DNA of 64,000 nt from QHVT01 sp036389275 (lineage in GTDB: Bacteria > Acidobacteriota > Thermoanaerobaculia > Gp7-AA8). Shown here piece by piece: positions 1-9,431 of the stretch; position 1 is the first letter of the stretch, and every line of letters starts with the position of its first letter. The stretch spans positions 1 to 64,000 of the forward strand of contig DASVQE010000014.1 of the NCBI GenBank assembly GCA_036389275.1. Direction: 5' to 3'. A model generated the notes under the pieces. The model searched no databases and was not told where the DNA came from. It saw only the letters and a list, made by a program, of their open reading frames with translations. Position numbers and translations under genes: made by a program.

Positions 1-1
1 A

Positions 2-103
2 GGGCCCCAGACCCCATTGGTTGGCCTAGCCTCCGCGACACAGTGTCGCGAGTTTGCCAGGCAGTGTCGCGGAGGCTAGGCCAACAAGCGGGGTCCGGGG
101 CCC
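2..103. repeat. large imperfect inverted repeat
   Basis: The 40-nt arms at 2-41 and 64-103 are reverse complements with four mismatches. The inner 21 nt of each arm (21-41 and 64-84) match perfectly. A second, smaller palindrome (34-41 with 43-50) shares the left arm, so two alternative hairpins can form. There is no T-tract, so this is not an obvious intrinsic terminator. It may be the end of a mobile or MITE-like element, or a transcription barrier before the methylase gene. It lies at the window edge and may be incomplete. Confidence 0.8.
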
Positions 104-170
104 GTGGCCCCGGCCGCCGGAGGCCCCCGGTCGTCCCCCAATCCCTTGGCAAATCCAGAACGGTGCTGCC

Positions 171-3100
171 GTGTTGACCGCGGAGGTGATTCGCGCTTGC
201 CGTGGTGAAGACGGCGTGCTGCAGCTCCTGCGCGAGCTCGGCTGGCCGGTGGCGCCGGTCGAGATCGATCCGCACGAGTGGCGCCGCGGCGGCGTCGACG
301 TGCCGTGGAACGGCGAAGCGCGGCTGCGGCTGGCGGCGCGGCTGGAGCGATTCGACCTCTTCCTGCTCAGCGGAGTGGTGCCACAGGAATCGATCGCATC
401 ATTTCTGCATAGTTATCGCGAATACAATCGAGTCACGAAATCAGCGGTCGTTTATTGTGCTGAAGAACGGCTATCGGTTTTCGACTGCGATCGTGAACGT
501 GGACTGCGACGCCTCGACGTCGATCTTACCCGTCCCACCGCCCACGCCGTCGACCGCCTCAATCTTCTCGCGCTTGGCGAGGCCGCCTCGCTGCCGCGCG
601 TATTCGATCGCGCCCTCGATCGGGAAGCCGTCACGCGCCTCTTCTTCCAACGCTTCCGCGGCGCCGTGCGCGACGTGGCCGCGGCGCTGACGGCGGCGCT
701 GCCGGACGAGCCGCGCGAACAGGTCGACGGCGAGGCGCTGCTGATTCTCTCGCGCCTCCTCTTCCTCTCCTTCGTGCAGGAGAAAGGATGGCTCAACGGC
801 GAGCGGCGCTTCCTCGTCGATCGCCTGGAGCACGAGGTGCGGCGCGGACGCGAGTTCTTCGTCGGCGTCCTCCTGCCGCTCTTCTTCGGCTGCCTGAACA
901 CGCCGCGCGCCGAACGCACGCTCTCCGCGCGCCGCCTCGGGCGCATCCCGTACCTCAACGGCGGTCTCTTCGAGCCGTCGCCGTTCGAGCGCCGCCATGG
1001 CGAGCTGCATCTGCCGAACGAGTTGCTCGGGCGCGTGCTCGAAGAGGTGTTCGAGAAGTTCGACTTTCGCGTCGAGGAGTCGGGCAGCGGCACGCACGTC
1101 GATCCGGAGATGCTCGGGCGCGTCTTCGAGTCGCTGATGGCCGCCGGCGAGCGCGCCGCCACCGGCAGCTTCTACACGCCGAAGGAAGTGGTCGACGTGC
1201 TGACCGAGCGCGCCATCGACGAGTGGCTCGGCGGCGAGCCGTCGCTCGAGCGGCTCGAGCGGATCACCGTGCTCGATCCCGCCTGCGGCTCCGGCGCTTT
1301 CCTGCTGTCGGCGCTCGGCGCGATCGAGCGGCGCTGGCGCGCGCTGGCCGGCAGCTCCGCGCCGCGCGATCTGCGGCAGCGCATCGTGGCGCGCTCGCTC
1401 TACGGAGTCGATCTGAAGCCGGAGGCGGTGCGCCTTTGCGAGCTGCGCCTCTGGCTCTCGATCGTGGCCGGCAGCGACGAAGAGATCGAAACCGTCCCGC
1501 CGCTGCCGAATCTCGACCGCAACATTCTCCAGGGCAACTCGCTCCTCGGCGCGACGGATTTTCTCGGCCACGCCCGCGCGGACCTCTATCAGCAGTGGCT
1601 CTACGCGCTGCACGCGCAACGCGATCTGGTCGAGCGCTACCGCACCGCGCCGCACGCGCATCGCGCCGCGCTCTACCGCGTCATCCGCGGCAATGACCAG
1701 CGCCTCGCCGCCGATCTCCTCGGCCGCGCGCTCGAGGCGGCCGAGCGCGAGCTGCAGCAGGCCGTCGCGCCGCGCCGCGATCTCTTCGGCCGCGTCGTGC
1801 CGCAGGACGCGCGGCTCTGCGAGTCGCTGCAGCAGCAGGTCGCCGAGCTGCGGACGATGCTCGAGCGCGCGGACGAAGGGACGCTCGACTTTTTCTCCTT
1901 CGACGTGCACTTCGCTCCGGTGATGGCGGCCGGCGGTTTCGACGTCGTGGTCGGCAATCCGCCGTGGGTGCGCAACAGCCGCATCGACGCGCGCTCGAAG
2001 CGGATGCTCGCCGATCGCTACGCGCTCTTCCGCGGACGCGGCGGCGCGACGGCGTTCCATCAGCCCGATCTGTCGCTCGCGTTTTTCGAGCGCGCGCTGC
2101 AGCTCGCCGCGCCCGGCGGCGCGGTGGCGCTGCTGATGCCGTCGAAGATCGCCAACGCCGCGTACGCCGGGCCGCTGCGCCGCGCCGCGCGCGAGTGCGT
2201 CGTCGGCATCGACGACTGGAGCGACGACGCGCGGCGGCGGAAGTGGTTCGACGCCGACACGTTCCCGATGGGCGTCGTGCTGCGGCGCGGCGAGGCCGGC
2301 GACGAGGTGCGCGTGAGCGCCGGCGGCGAGACGTTCACGCTGCGCCGCGATCAGCTCGCGGTAGGCGAGGCGACGGGCGAGTGGATGCTCGTGCCGCCGG
2401 ACGTTGGCGCGATCGCGCGGCGGCTCTTCGCGGCATTTCCGCCGCTCGCCGAAGTTCTCGGACGCAAGCCGTTCATGGGAGTGAAGACCGGCGACAACGC
2501 CGCGTTCTTTCTCGACGGCGCGCGCATCCGCGGCGCGCGGCTGGTCACGAGCGAAGGCGTGCACGTGCCGCTCGACGCGGTCTGCCGCTGCGTGCGCGGC
2601 CGCGACGTGCAGCGCTGGAGCGTGGCCGAGTCGCACTGGATGCTCTGGCCGCCGCGCGACGGCTGGCAGCAGCCGCCGCGCTGGCTGCAGCGGCTCGCGG
2701 AACTGCGCGCGATGGAGCCGGACGACTTCCGGCTCTCGTTCGTGCGGCCCGAGCACGTCGGGATCAAAGTGGCGTGGAAGGATCTCTCGCGCGGCGTCGC
2801 GGCGACGGTGCTGCCCGACGTCGTGCACATCGGCGCGAGCGCGTTTCCGCTCGTGCCGAATCAGACGCTCTACGCCATCGACGCGGTGTCGCTCGACGAA
2901 GCCTCAGCGATCGCGGCGGTGCTCAACTCCACCGTCGCCGGCGCGCTGCTGGTCTGCGTGGCCGAGCGCGCGAAGGACGCGCACTACCGCTACTTCGGCC
3001 GCACCATTGCTGCGCTGCCGTATCCGCATGCGAGCGATCCGCGGCTCGTGCGGCTCGCGCGCCGCGCGCAGCGGCGGGCGCCGGTGCACGACGAGCTTGA

Positions 3101-3188
3101 TGCGGTGGTGGCGCGCGCGTACGGCGTGAGCGACAGCGAGCTGGCGACGCTGCGCGAATTTCTGGCGCGGAGACTCGGTGCTCGCTGA
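171..3188 (+). CDS. Eco57I-class DNA adenine-N6 methyltransferase
   Basis: Predicted large SAM-dependent DNA methylase of the Eco57I/type IIG kind, about 1005 aa from a GTG at 171. The SAM-binding motif DPACGSGAF starts at residue 369 and is preceded by a GSFYTP signature. The catalytic NPPW motif of N6-adenine methylases is at residue 596. The N-terminal part carries the FVQEKGWL stretch common in large methylases of this class. The C-terminal third is probably the target-recognition domain. I see no clear nuclease motif. The start is uncertain: the frame stays open to an ATG at 54, but that codon lies in the loop of the palindrome and its extension is proline-rich, so GTG 171 or GTG 186 is preferred. 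The gene overlaps the following SNF2 gene by 11 nt, implying co-translation. A patch at about 361-480 is visibly richer in A+T than the rest. Confidence 0.85.
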   Translation: MLTAEVIRACRGEDGVLQLLRELGWPVAPVEIDPHEWRRGGVDVPWNGEARLRLAARLERFDLFLLSGVVPQESIASFLHSYREYNRVTKSAVVYCAEERLSVFDCDRERGLRRLDVDLTRPTAHAVDRLNLLALGEAASLPRVFDRALDREAVTRLFFQRFRGAVRDVAAALTAALPDEPREQVDGEALLILSRLLFLSFVQEKGWLNGERRFLVDRLEHEVRRGREFFVGVLLPLFFGCLNTPRAERTLSARRLGRIPYLNGGLFEPSPFERRHGELHLPNELLGRVLEEVFEKFDFRVEESGSGTHVDPEMLGRVFESLMAAGERAATGSFYTPKEVVDVLTERAIDEWLGGEPSLERLERITVLDPACGSGAFLLSALGAIERRWRALAGSSAPRDLRQRIVARSLYGVDLKPEAVRLCELRLWLSIVAGSDEEIETVPPLPNLDRNILQGNSLLGATDFLGHARADLYQQWLYALHAQRDLVERYRTAPHAHRAALYRVIRGNDQRLAADLLGRALEAAERELQQAVAPRRDLFGRVVPQDARLCESLQQQVAELRTMLERADEGTLDFFSFDVHFAPVMAAGGFDVVVGNPPWVRNSRIDARSKRMLADRYALFRGRGGATAFHQPDLSLAFFERALQLAAPGGAVALLMPSKIANAAYAGPLRRAARECVVGIDDWSDDARRRKWFDADTFPMGVVLRRGEAGDEVRVSAGGETFTLRRDQLAVGEATGEWMLVPPDVGAIARRLFAAFPPLAEVLGRKPFMGVKTGDNAAFFLDGARIRGARLVTSEGVHVPLDAVCRCVRGRDVQRWSVAESHWMLWPPRDGWQQPPRWLQRLAELRAMEPDDFRLSFVRPEHVGIKVAWKDLSRGVAATVLPDVVHIGASAFPLVPNQTLYAIDAVSLDEASAIAAVLNSTVAGALLVCVAERAKDAHYRYFGRTIAALPYPHASDPRLVRLARRAQRRAPVHDELDAVVARAYGVSDSELATLREFLARRLGAR

Positions 3189-4776
3189 GCATCAGTCGCT
3201 CGCCGCCGAGCGCCTGCTCGAGCTGCTGCGGCTCTACGGCGGCGCGTTGCTGGCGGACGAGGTAGGACTGGGGAAGTCGTTCGTTGCGGCCGAGGTCATG
3301 CGGCGGAGCGCGGGCGCGCTCGAGCTGATCGTGCCGGCGGCGCTGATCGAGCAGTGGCGCGAGACGCTGGCGCGCTTCGGCATTGCCGCGACGCTCTTCA
3401 CGCACGACGGCATCGTCGCGGCGCCGTTCGTGCCGGAGCGTCGCGAGCGGCTGCTGGTCGTCGACGAGGCGCACGCGTTCCGCAATCCGCACACGCGCCG
3501 CTACGAAGCGCTGGCGCGGCGGAGCGTCGGCGCGCGGCTGCTGCTCGTCACCGCCACGCCCGTCTGCAACTCCGCCCGCGATCTCGAGTCGCTGCTGCGC
3601 CTCTTCGCCCGCGACGACCTGCTGCGCGACGCCGGCGTGCCGTCGATCGACCGCGCCTTCGAGGTGCGCGACTCCGACGCCATCGCCGCGATCGTCGGCG
3701 CGCTGGTGATCCGCCGCGATCGCAGCGTGCTGCCGGATGCGCTGCAGTTCGGCGCGCTGGAGCGGCGCGTCGTCGTGCATCCGGTGCTCGACGCTTCGCT
3801 CATTGACGAGCTGCGCTTTCCGCTCACCGGTGAAGAGGCGCTGCTGCGGCGGTTTCTGCGGCGGCGCCTCGAGTCGAGCGAGGCCGCATTCATCGAGTCT
3901 GTGCGGCGGCAGTTGCGCTTCTACGAGCGCGCGTTGGGCTGCATCGCTGCCGGCCGCACGCTGCCGAAGCGCGACTATCGCCGCCTCTTCGGACGGGAAG
4001 AAGATCGCGACGCCTTTCAGGAAGTGCTCTTCTGGGATCTCTTCGCGCCGCCCGGCTCCGTCGACGCCGGAGAAATTCGCGAGGAGATGGCGCGGCTCGA
4101 CGCGCTGCTCGCGCTCGCGCGAGCAGCGCCGTGCGAGAAGCGCGCGCTGCTGGTCGACCTCGTGCGCGGCGAGCGCGAGCCGCTGCTGATCTTCACCGGC
4201 TCGGCCGCCACCGCGCGCGATCTGCACGAGGCGCTGCGCGGTGTGCGCGCGTGCGGCCTGGTCACCTCGCGGGAACGCTCGCGCGAGGCGGTGCTGCGCG
4301 CGTTCATCGATCGCCGGCTCGATATCGTCGTGTCGACCGACATGGCGGCCGAGGGATTGAACCTGCAGCGCGCGGGCACGGTGGTCCACTACGACATCCC
4401 GTGGAACCCGGTGAAGCTCGAGCAGCGCAACGGCCGCGCGCATCGCATCGGGCAGTCGCGTGACTGCGTGCGCGCGATCTACTTCGTGCCGCGCTCGCGC
4501 GGCGCGCTGCCGGTCGTCGCGCGCAAGAACCGCGTGCGGCGCGCGCTGCTCGTTGGCGCCAGCGCGCCGCACGTTGCCAGCACGCTGCGGCCGCGGCTCG
4601 CGCGCGACGCGGCCTACCTCCGCTTCGCGGACGCCGCGGCGCGGGCCGGACTGCGCCTGCCGGAGTCGCTGGCGCGCCGCCACAAGGCGGGCATCGAGCT
4701 GCTGCTCGACGCGATGAGCCGCGAGTATCTCGATCAGCGGCGGCTCGACGAGCTGCTGGCCGTCGTCGACGTGTAA
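3178..4776 (+). CDS. compact SNF2-family helicase/ATPase
   Basis: A 532-aa superfamily-2 DNA translocase. Motif I (DEVGLGKS) is at residues 27-34, motif II DEAH at 96-99 and motif III TATP at 125-128. The second RecA lobe ends with the hallmark QRNGRAHRIGQ of Swi2/Snf2 proteins near residue 420. The protein begins almost directly at the Walker A motif and has only a short tail, so it lacks the extra domains of most bacterial SNF2 proteins. The GTG start lies inside the methylase gene, 11 nt before its stop. Methylase plus SNF2 ATPase recalls the class 1 DISARM pair (drmMI and drmD), but no other DISARM gene is visible. The likely role is ATP-driven DNA translocation in a restriction-like or defence complex (inference). 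The 3' end overlaps the convergent glycosidase gene by 43 bp. Confidence 0.85.
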   Translation: MLAEHQSLAAERLLELLRLYGGALLADEVGLGKSFVAAEVMRRSAGALELIVPAALIEQWRETLARFGIAATLFTHDGIVAAPFVPERRERLLVVDEAHAFRNPHTRRYEALARRSVGARLLLVTATPVCNSARDLESLLRLFARDDLLRDAGVPSIDRAFEVRDSDAIAAIVGALVIRRDRSVLPDALQFGALERRVVVHPVLDASLIDELRFPLTGEEALLRRFLRRRLESSEAAFIESVRRQLRFYERALGCIAAGRTLPKRDYRRLFGREEDRDAFQEVLFWDLFAPPGSVDAGEIREEMARLDALLALARAAPCEKRALLVDLVRGEREPLLIFTGSAATARDLHEALRGVRACGLVTSRERSREAVLRAFIDRRLDIVVSTDMAAEGLNLQRAGTVVHYDIPWNPVKLEQRNGRAHRIGQSRDCVRAIYFVPRSRGALPVVARKNRVRRALLVGASAPHVASTLRPRLARDAAYLRFADAAARAGLRLPESLARRHKAGIELLLDAMSREYLDQRRLDELLAVVDV

Positions 4777-5789
4777 GCGCGGCGCAGCACCGCCGCCGCC
4801 GGCTTGTTCTCGAATTCGTACTCGTTGTCGCCGTGCTCGCGGTACGCTGGCGCGGAGAACCACTTCCAGGCGTACGCGCCGGCGATGAACGGCTGCGGCC
4901 AGACCGCTTCGAAGAAGGCCTCGTACGCGACCCGCTGCGCCTCGTCGTTCGTGCGCGCGTTGCGCGGAATCTCCCACTGCCGCCACGCCGCGCCGTCGGC
5001 GCTGCGGTAGCCGAACTCGGTGATCACGACGGGACGTTTCGCGCGCGCCGACAACGCGCCGAGGCGCGCCACGATCGGCTTCCAGGCCGCGACGAGCGCG
5101 GCGCGCGACGGCATCGGCGCGTCGACCAGCGGAAAGTAGGCGCTCACGCCGATCCAGTCGAGCGCGTCCCAGAACGGCACGTCGAACACCTCGTCGAAAT
5201 TCGCGCCGTACGTCAGCGGCCCGCGGTAGATCGCCCGCACCCGGGCGATGATCCGCCGCCATTCGCGCTCGTGTCCGCGCGTCGCATGCTTCAGCTCATT
5301 GCCGATCGACAGCGCGTCCATTTTGTTGTCGCGCGCCAGCGTTGCGTAGTGGGTGATGAACTGCTCGTAGTCGGCGAACCAGCTCTGCCAGTCGGCGGCG
5401 TCGAAGCGGGTCATCGCCGCTTCGTCGCGGATCCAGACGTGCGGCTTGAGCAGCACTTTCATGCCGAGGGAGTGGGCCTGGCGCGTGGCGGCGGCGAGCG
5501 ACTCGTCCGTCTCATATCCGCCCATCCGCACGTGTGGAGTAGCGGATTGAAATCCGAACGGCATGATGGAAATCGCGTCGACGCCGAGCTTGCGCGCGTT
5601 GCGCAGCGACTCGAGTGACGCCGCCGAGCCGTAGCGGATGTCGCGATCGCGCGCGAACGCGCAGGCGAAGTTGATCCCGCGCTGCTTCGGCGCCGCCGCC
5701 ACCGGAACGGCGAGCAGCACCGCCACCGCCGCCACAAAAAGGAGGCGAGCGTGTCTCGATCCTTCATGGCCCAAGAAATCACGATCCAT
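4734..5789 (-). CDS. secreted GH113-like glycosidase
   Basis: About 351 aa. A hydrophobic N-terminal segment (residues 16-33, ending AVPVAAA) looks like a signal peptide. The rest is a TIM-barrel protein resembling glycoside hydrolase family 113 (beta-mannanase-like). The IGNEL motif supplies the predicted acid/base Glu165, and the VVITEFGY motif supplies the predicted nucleophile Glu258. Substrate cannot be read from sequence, though mannan or another beta-glycan is plausible. A GTG at 5807 would add six residues. ATG 5789 is preferred because a TATGTT hexamer sits 9 nt upstream, as for other genes here. The Ser-rich C-terminus overlaps the end of the SNF2 gene by 43 bp, tail to tail. Confidence 0.75.
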   Translation of the reverse strand: MDRDFLGHEGSRHARLLFVAAVAVLLAVPVAAAPKQRGINFACAFARDRDIRYGSAASLESLRNARKLGVDAISIMPFGFQSATPHVRMGGYETDESLAAATRQAHSLGMKVLLKPHVWIRDEAAMTRFDAADWQSWFADYEQFITHYATLARDNKMDALSIGNELKHATRGHEREWRRIIARVRAIYRGPLTYGANFDEVFDVPFWDALDWIGVSAYFPLVDAPMPSRAALVAAWKPIVARLGALSARAKRPVVITEFGYRSADGAAWRQWEIPRNARTNDEAQRVAYEAFFEAVWPQPFIAGAYAWKWFSAPAYREHGDNEYEFENKPAAAVLRRAYTSTTASSSSSRR

Positions 5790-5847
5790 CAGGACACCAA
5801 CATACACGTGACGAATCGCATCGTCCGGCGCGGATAGAAACGGCCAA

Positions 5848-5853
5848 TATAAT
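5848..5853 (+). promoter_or_regulatory. -10 element, probably leaderless
   Basis: A perfect TATAAT ends 7 nt before the GTG start of the response-regulator gene. No Shine-Dalgarno is present. A start site 6-8 nt downstream of the hexamer would coincide with the GTG, giving a leaderless mRNA. No good -35 is seen. Confidence 0.55.
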
Positions 5854-5860
5854 CGCCTGC

Positions 5861-7260
<1,400 letters not shown>

Positions 7261-7264
<4 letters not shown>

Positions 7265-7758
7265 GGAAGCTCGTCCTGCTGCTGCTGCTCGTCGCCTGCT
7301 CGCAACCACAACAGGCGCCGGCCGCGCCGAAAGAGGAAGGAGGGCCGGGCCGCATGCGCACCGTCGATACCGAGCCGCGGGTGGTGCTGCCCGACGGCTA
7401 TCCCGTGCACGTCGAGGTCGCCGCCGACGACGAGACGCGCGCGAACGGGCTGATGTACCGCGACCGTCTACGCCCCGGCACCGGCATGCTCTTTTTCTTT
7501 CCGGCCGACGGCGAGTATCCGTTCTGGATGAAGAACACGCTCATCCCGCTGGACATGATCTGGATCGACAAGAACCAGCGCGTGGTGCACGTGGCCGAGA
7601 ACGTGCCGCCGTGCAAGACGTCGGACTGCCCGAACTACGCGCCGAACGCGGTCGCGCGCTACGTGCTGGAGCTCGACGCCGGCATGGCGAAGGAGCATGG
7701 GATCAAGGCCGGCGATTCGGTGAAAATCGAGAACTCCGAGAATGTGATCGTGCGCTGA
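7261..7758 (+). CDS. DUF192 lipoprotein
   Basis: 165 aa. A short hydrophobic N-terminus with lipobox LVAC (Cys13) predicts a lipid-anchored envelope protein. The remainder matches the DUF192 family, with the characteristic GLMYRDRL stretch followed by GMLFFFP and a FWMKNTLIPLDMIW segment. The family is widespread and small, and its biochemical function is not established. The start overlaps the stop of the response-regulator gene (ATGA). Twenty-two nt separate it from the rhomboid-like gene, so the three may form one transcript. Confidence 0.9.
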
Positions 7759-7780
7759 CGCGTTCCGGCTGCCAAGAGCC

Positions 7781-8692
7781 ATGTTCCGGTCCAGAGGCGA
7801 GAATCTCCGCTCGGTTTTCATCCTGCTGTTCCTCTACGTCGCCTTCTTTCTGCTCGAGCACGACGACCCGGAAAAGTACGCGCGCCTCTTCTCCTTCAAC
7901 CGCGACGCCGTGATGCACGGCGAGTGGTGGCGCGTGCTGACGTGGCAGTTCTCGCAGGCCGGCCAGGGTTGGATGGAAGCGCTCTCGCTCTTCGTCACGC
8001 TGCTGCTGGTCTACACGATGGGCGGCGCGATCGAAGAGGATTGGGGCACGCGCCCGTTCCTGACGCTGTTCGTGCTGTCGACCGGCGCGTCGGCGGCGAT
8101 CGCCGCCTGGACGGGCGTGCCGCTGCTCGGGACGTATTTCGTCTACTTCACGCTGCTGTTCGTCTACGCCAGCGCGTTCCCGCACCGGACGTTTTATCTG
8201 ATGGGCGCGATCCCGGTGCGCGTGCGGCTGCTCGCGCTCTTCTCGTTCGCGGTGCTGGTGTACGGCGTCTTCGCCGGCGGCATGGCCAACCTCGCCGCGC
8301 TCGGCGGCGCGGTGATCGGCTATCTCTACTACGCGTCGCATCGCGTGCGTCCCATCGCCGCGCCGGCCGCGATGTCCGACGATGACGAGCCGTCGCCCGA
8401 GCCGATCCGCATCGATACGACCGCCATTCACAACGGCGCGCGCCACGCCGCAATCAAGCAGATGCGCGCCGCCGGTGACGCCGTCGCCTACGAGCGCCTC
8501 CTCGGCCAGTGCGAGCGCGACGTCGTCCCGAACGTCAACATCTGCCCGCCCGCCGATTTCAAACCGGACGATAGCGACGGCTACTGCATCCGCTGCGAAG
8601 GCTTCGCCGAATGCTCGGCGCGCGCGCTGCGCGCGCACCCGGTGAAGGCCGCGCCTGCGGCGCTGGCGATGCCGGCGACGGACGCGCCGTAG
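7781..8692 (+). CDS. rhomboid-like membrane protein, predicted inactive
   Basis: 303 aa, with about six hydrophobic segments in residues 10-190. Rhomboid-fold signatures are present: GEWWRVLTWQF near residue 47 and EEDWGTRPF near 90. The catalytic GxSG serine motif is replaced by a stretch reading GTYF, and the histidine of the last helix is replaced by alanine (NLAALGG). It is therefore probably a proteolytically dead relative. A hydrophilic C-terminal tail (about 195-303) contains five cysteines, including a CIRC pair, which could bind metal or form disulphides. The last 100 bp are the intact template of the degenerate tandem repeats that follow. Function unknown. Confidence 0.75.
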   Translation: MFRSRGENLRSVFILLFLYVAFFLLEHDDPEKYARLFSFNRDAVMHGEWWRVLTWQFSQAGQGWMEALSLFVTLLLVYTMGGAIEEDWGTRPFLTLFVLSTGASAAIAAWTGVPLLGTYFVYFTLLFVYASAFPHRTFYLMGAIPVRVRLLALFSFAVLVYGVFAGGMANLAALGGAVIGYLYYASHRVRPIAAPAAMSDDDEPSPEPIRIDTTAIHNGARHAAIKQMRAAGDAVAYERLLGQCERDVVPNVNICPPADFKPDDSDGYCIRCEGFAECSARALRAHPVKAAPAALAMPATDAP

Positions 8693-9421
8693 CGGGCGCG
8701 AGTCGGGCGGCGGCGCTTGCTGTCGCGGATCGGCGGATTAGGTTCAACGTGATGCAGCATCGCGCGCCTGCGGCGCTAGCGATACCGGCGACGCACGCGC
8801 CGAAGATCGCGCGAGTCGGGCTGCAGCGGCGCTTGGCGTCGCGCATCGCCGGATCGCTTCAACGTGGTGCAGCATCGCGCGGCGCGGCATCGATCGATGC
8901 GAAGCGTTCGCCAAATGCTCGGCGCACGCACTGCGCGCGGACCCGGTGAAGGCCGCGCCTGCGGCGCTGGCGAATCGGCGACGGACGTGCCGTCGCGCGC
9001 CAGTCCGGCTGCAGCGCTTGCTGTCGCGGATCGCCGGATAGGTTCAACGTGATGCAGCATCGCGCGCCTGCGGCGCTGGCGATACCGCGACCGACGCGCC
9101 GAAGCGCGCGCGAGTCGGGCGGCGGCGGCGCTTGCTGTGTCGCATCGCGGGATAGCTTCAACGTGGTGCAGCATCGTGCGGCGCGGCATCGAACGGTGCG
9201 AAGCGTTCGCGGAACGCTCGCGCGCGCTGCGAGCCGATCGGTGAAGGCCACGCCTGCGGCGCTGGACGCGCCGTAGCGCGCGCGAGTCGGGCTGCAGCGG
9301 CGCTTGCCGTCGCGCATCGCCGGATAGCTTCAACGTGGTGCAGCATCGCGGCGCGGCGTCGTTCGCTGCGAGGCGTTCGCCGAATGCTCTGCGCGCGTGC
9401 ACTGCGCGATCACCCGCGTAG
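8593..9421. repeat. degenerate tandem array of the upstream gene's 3' end
   Basis: The last 100 bp of the rhomboid-like gene (from 8593) recur, decayed, at about 8897, 9196 and 9364. Between them lie blocks around the nonamer TTCAACGTG at 8743, 8858, 9043, 9157 and 9329, alternating spacings of about 115 and 170-185 nt. The full unit is therefore close to 300 bp, with a shortened last copy. The 740-bp stretch between 8693 and 9431 holds no convincing gene. The array ends 10 nt before the stop of the next, convergent gene. It is not CRISPR: there are no short conserved repeats with unique spacers. Confidence 0.85.
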
Positions 9422-9431
9422 CGTCCGCGCG

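Noticed and set aside
54..170. N-terminal extension of the methylase from ATG 54
   Set aside because: It would be translated from the loop and arm of a large palindrome, is proline-rich and has no ribosome-binding site.
471..2828. 785-codon open frame antisense to the methylase
   Set aside because: Composition is Arg/Ala/Glu-rich without motifs, whereas the plus strand shows full methylase motifs.
171..4776. Complete DISARM system
   Set aside because: Only the methylase and an SNF2 ATPase are seen, the ATPase is much shorter than DrmD, and drmA, drmB and drmC are absent downstream.
8693..9431. CRISPR array
   Set aside because: Repeat units are about 300 bp and decayed, not 25-40 bp identical repeats with unique spacers, and no cas genes are present.
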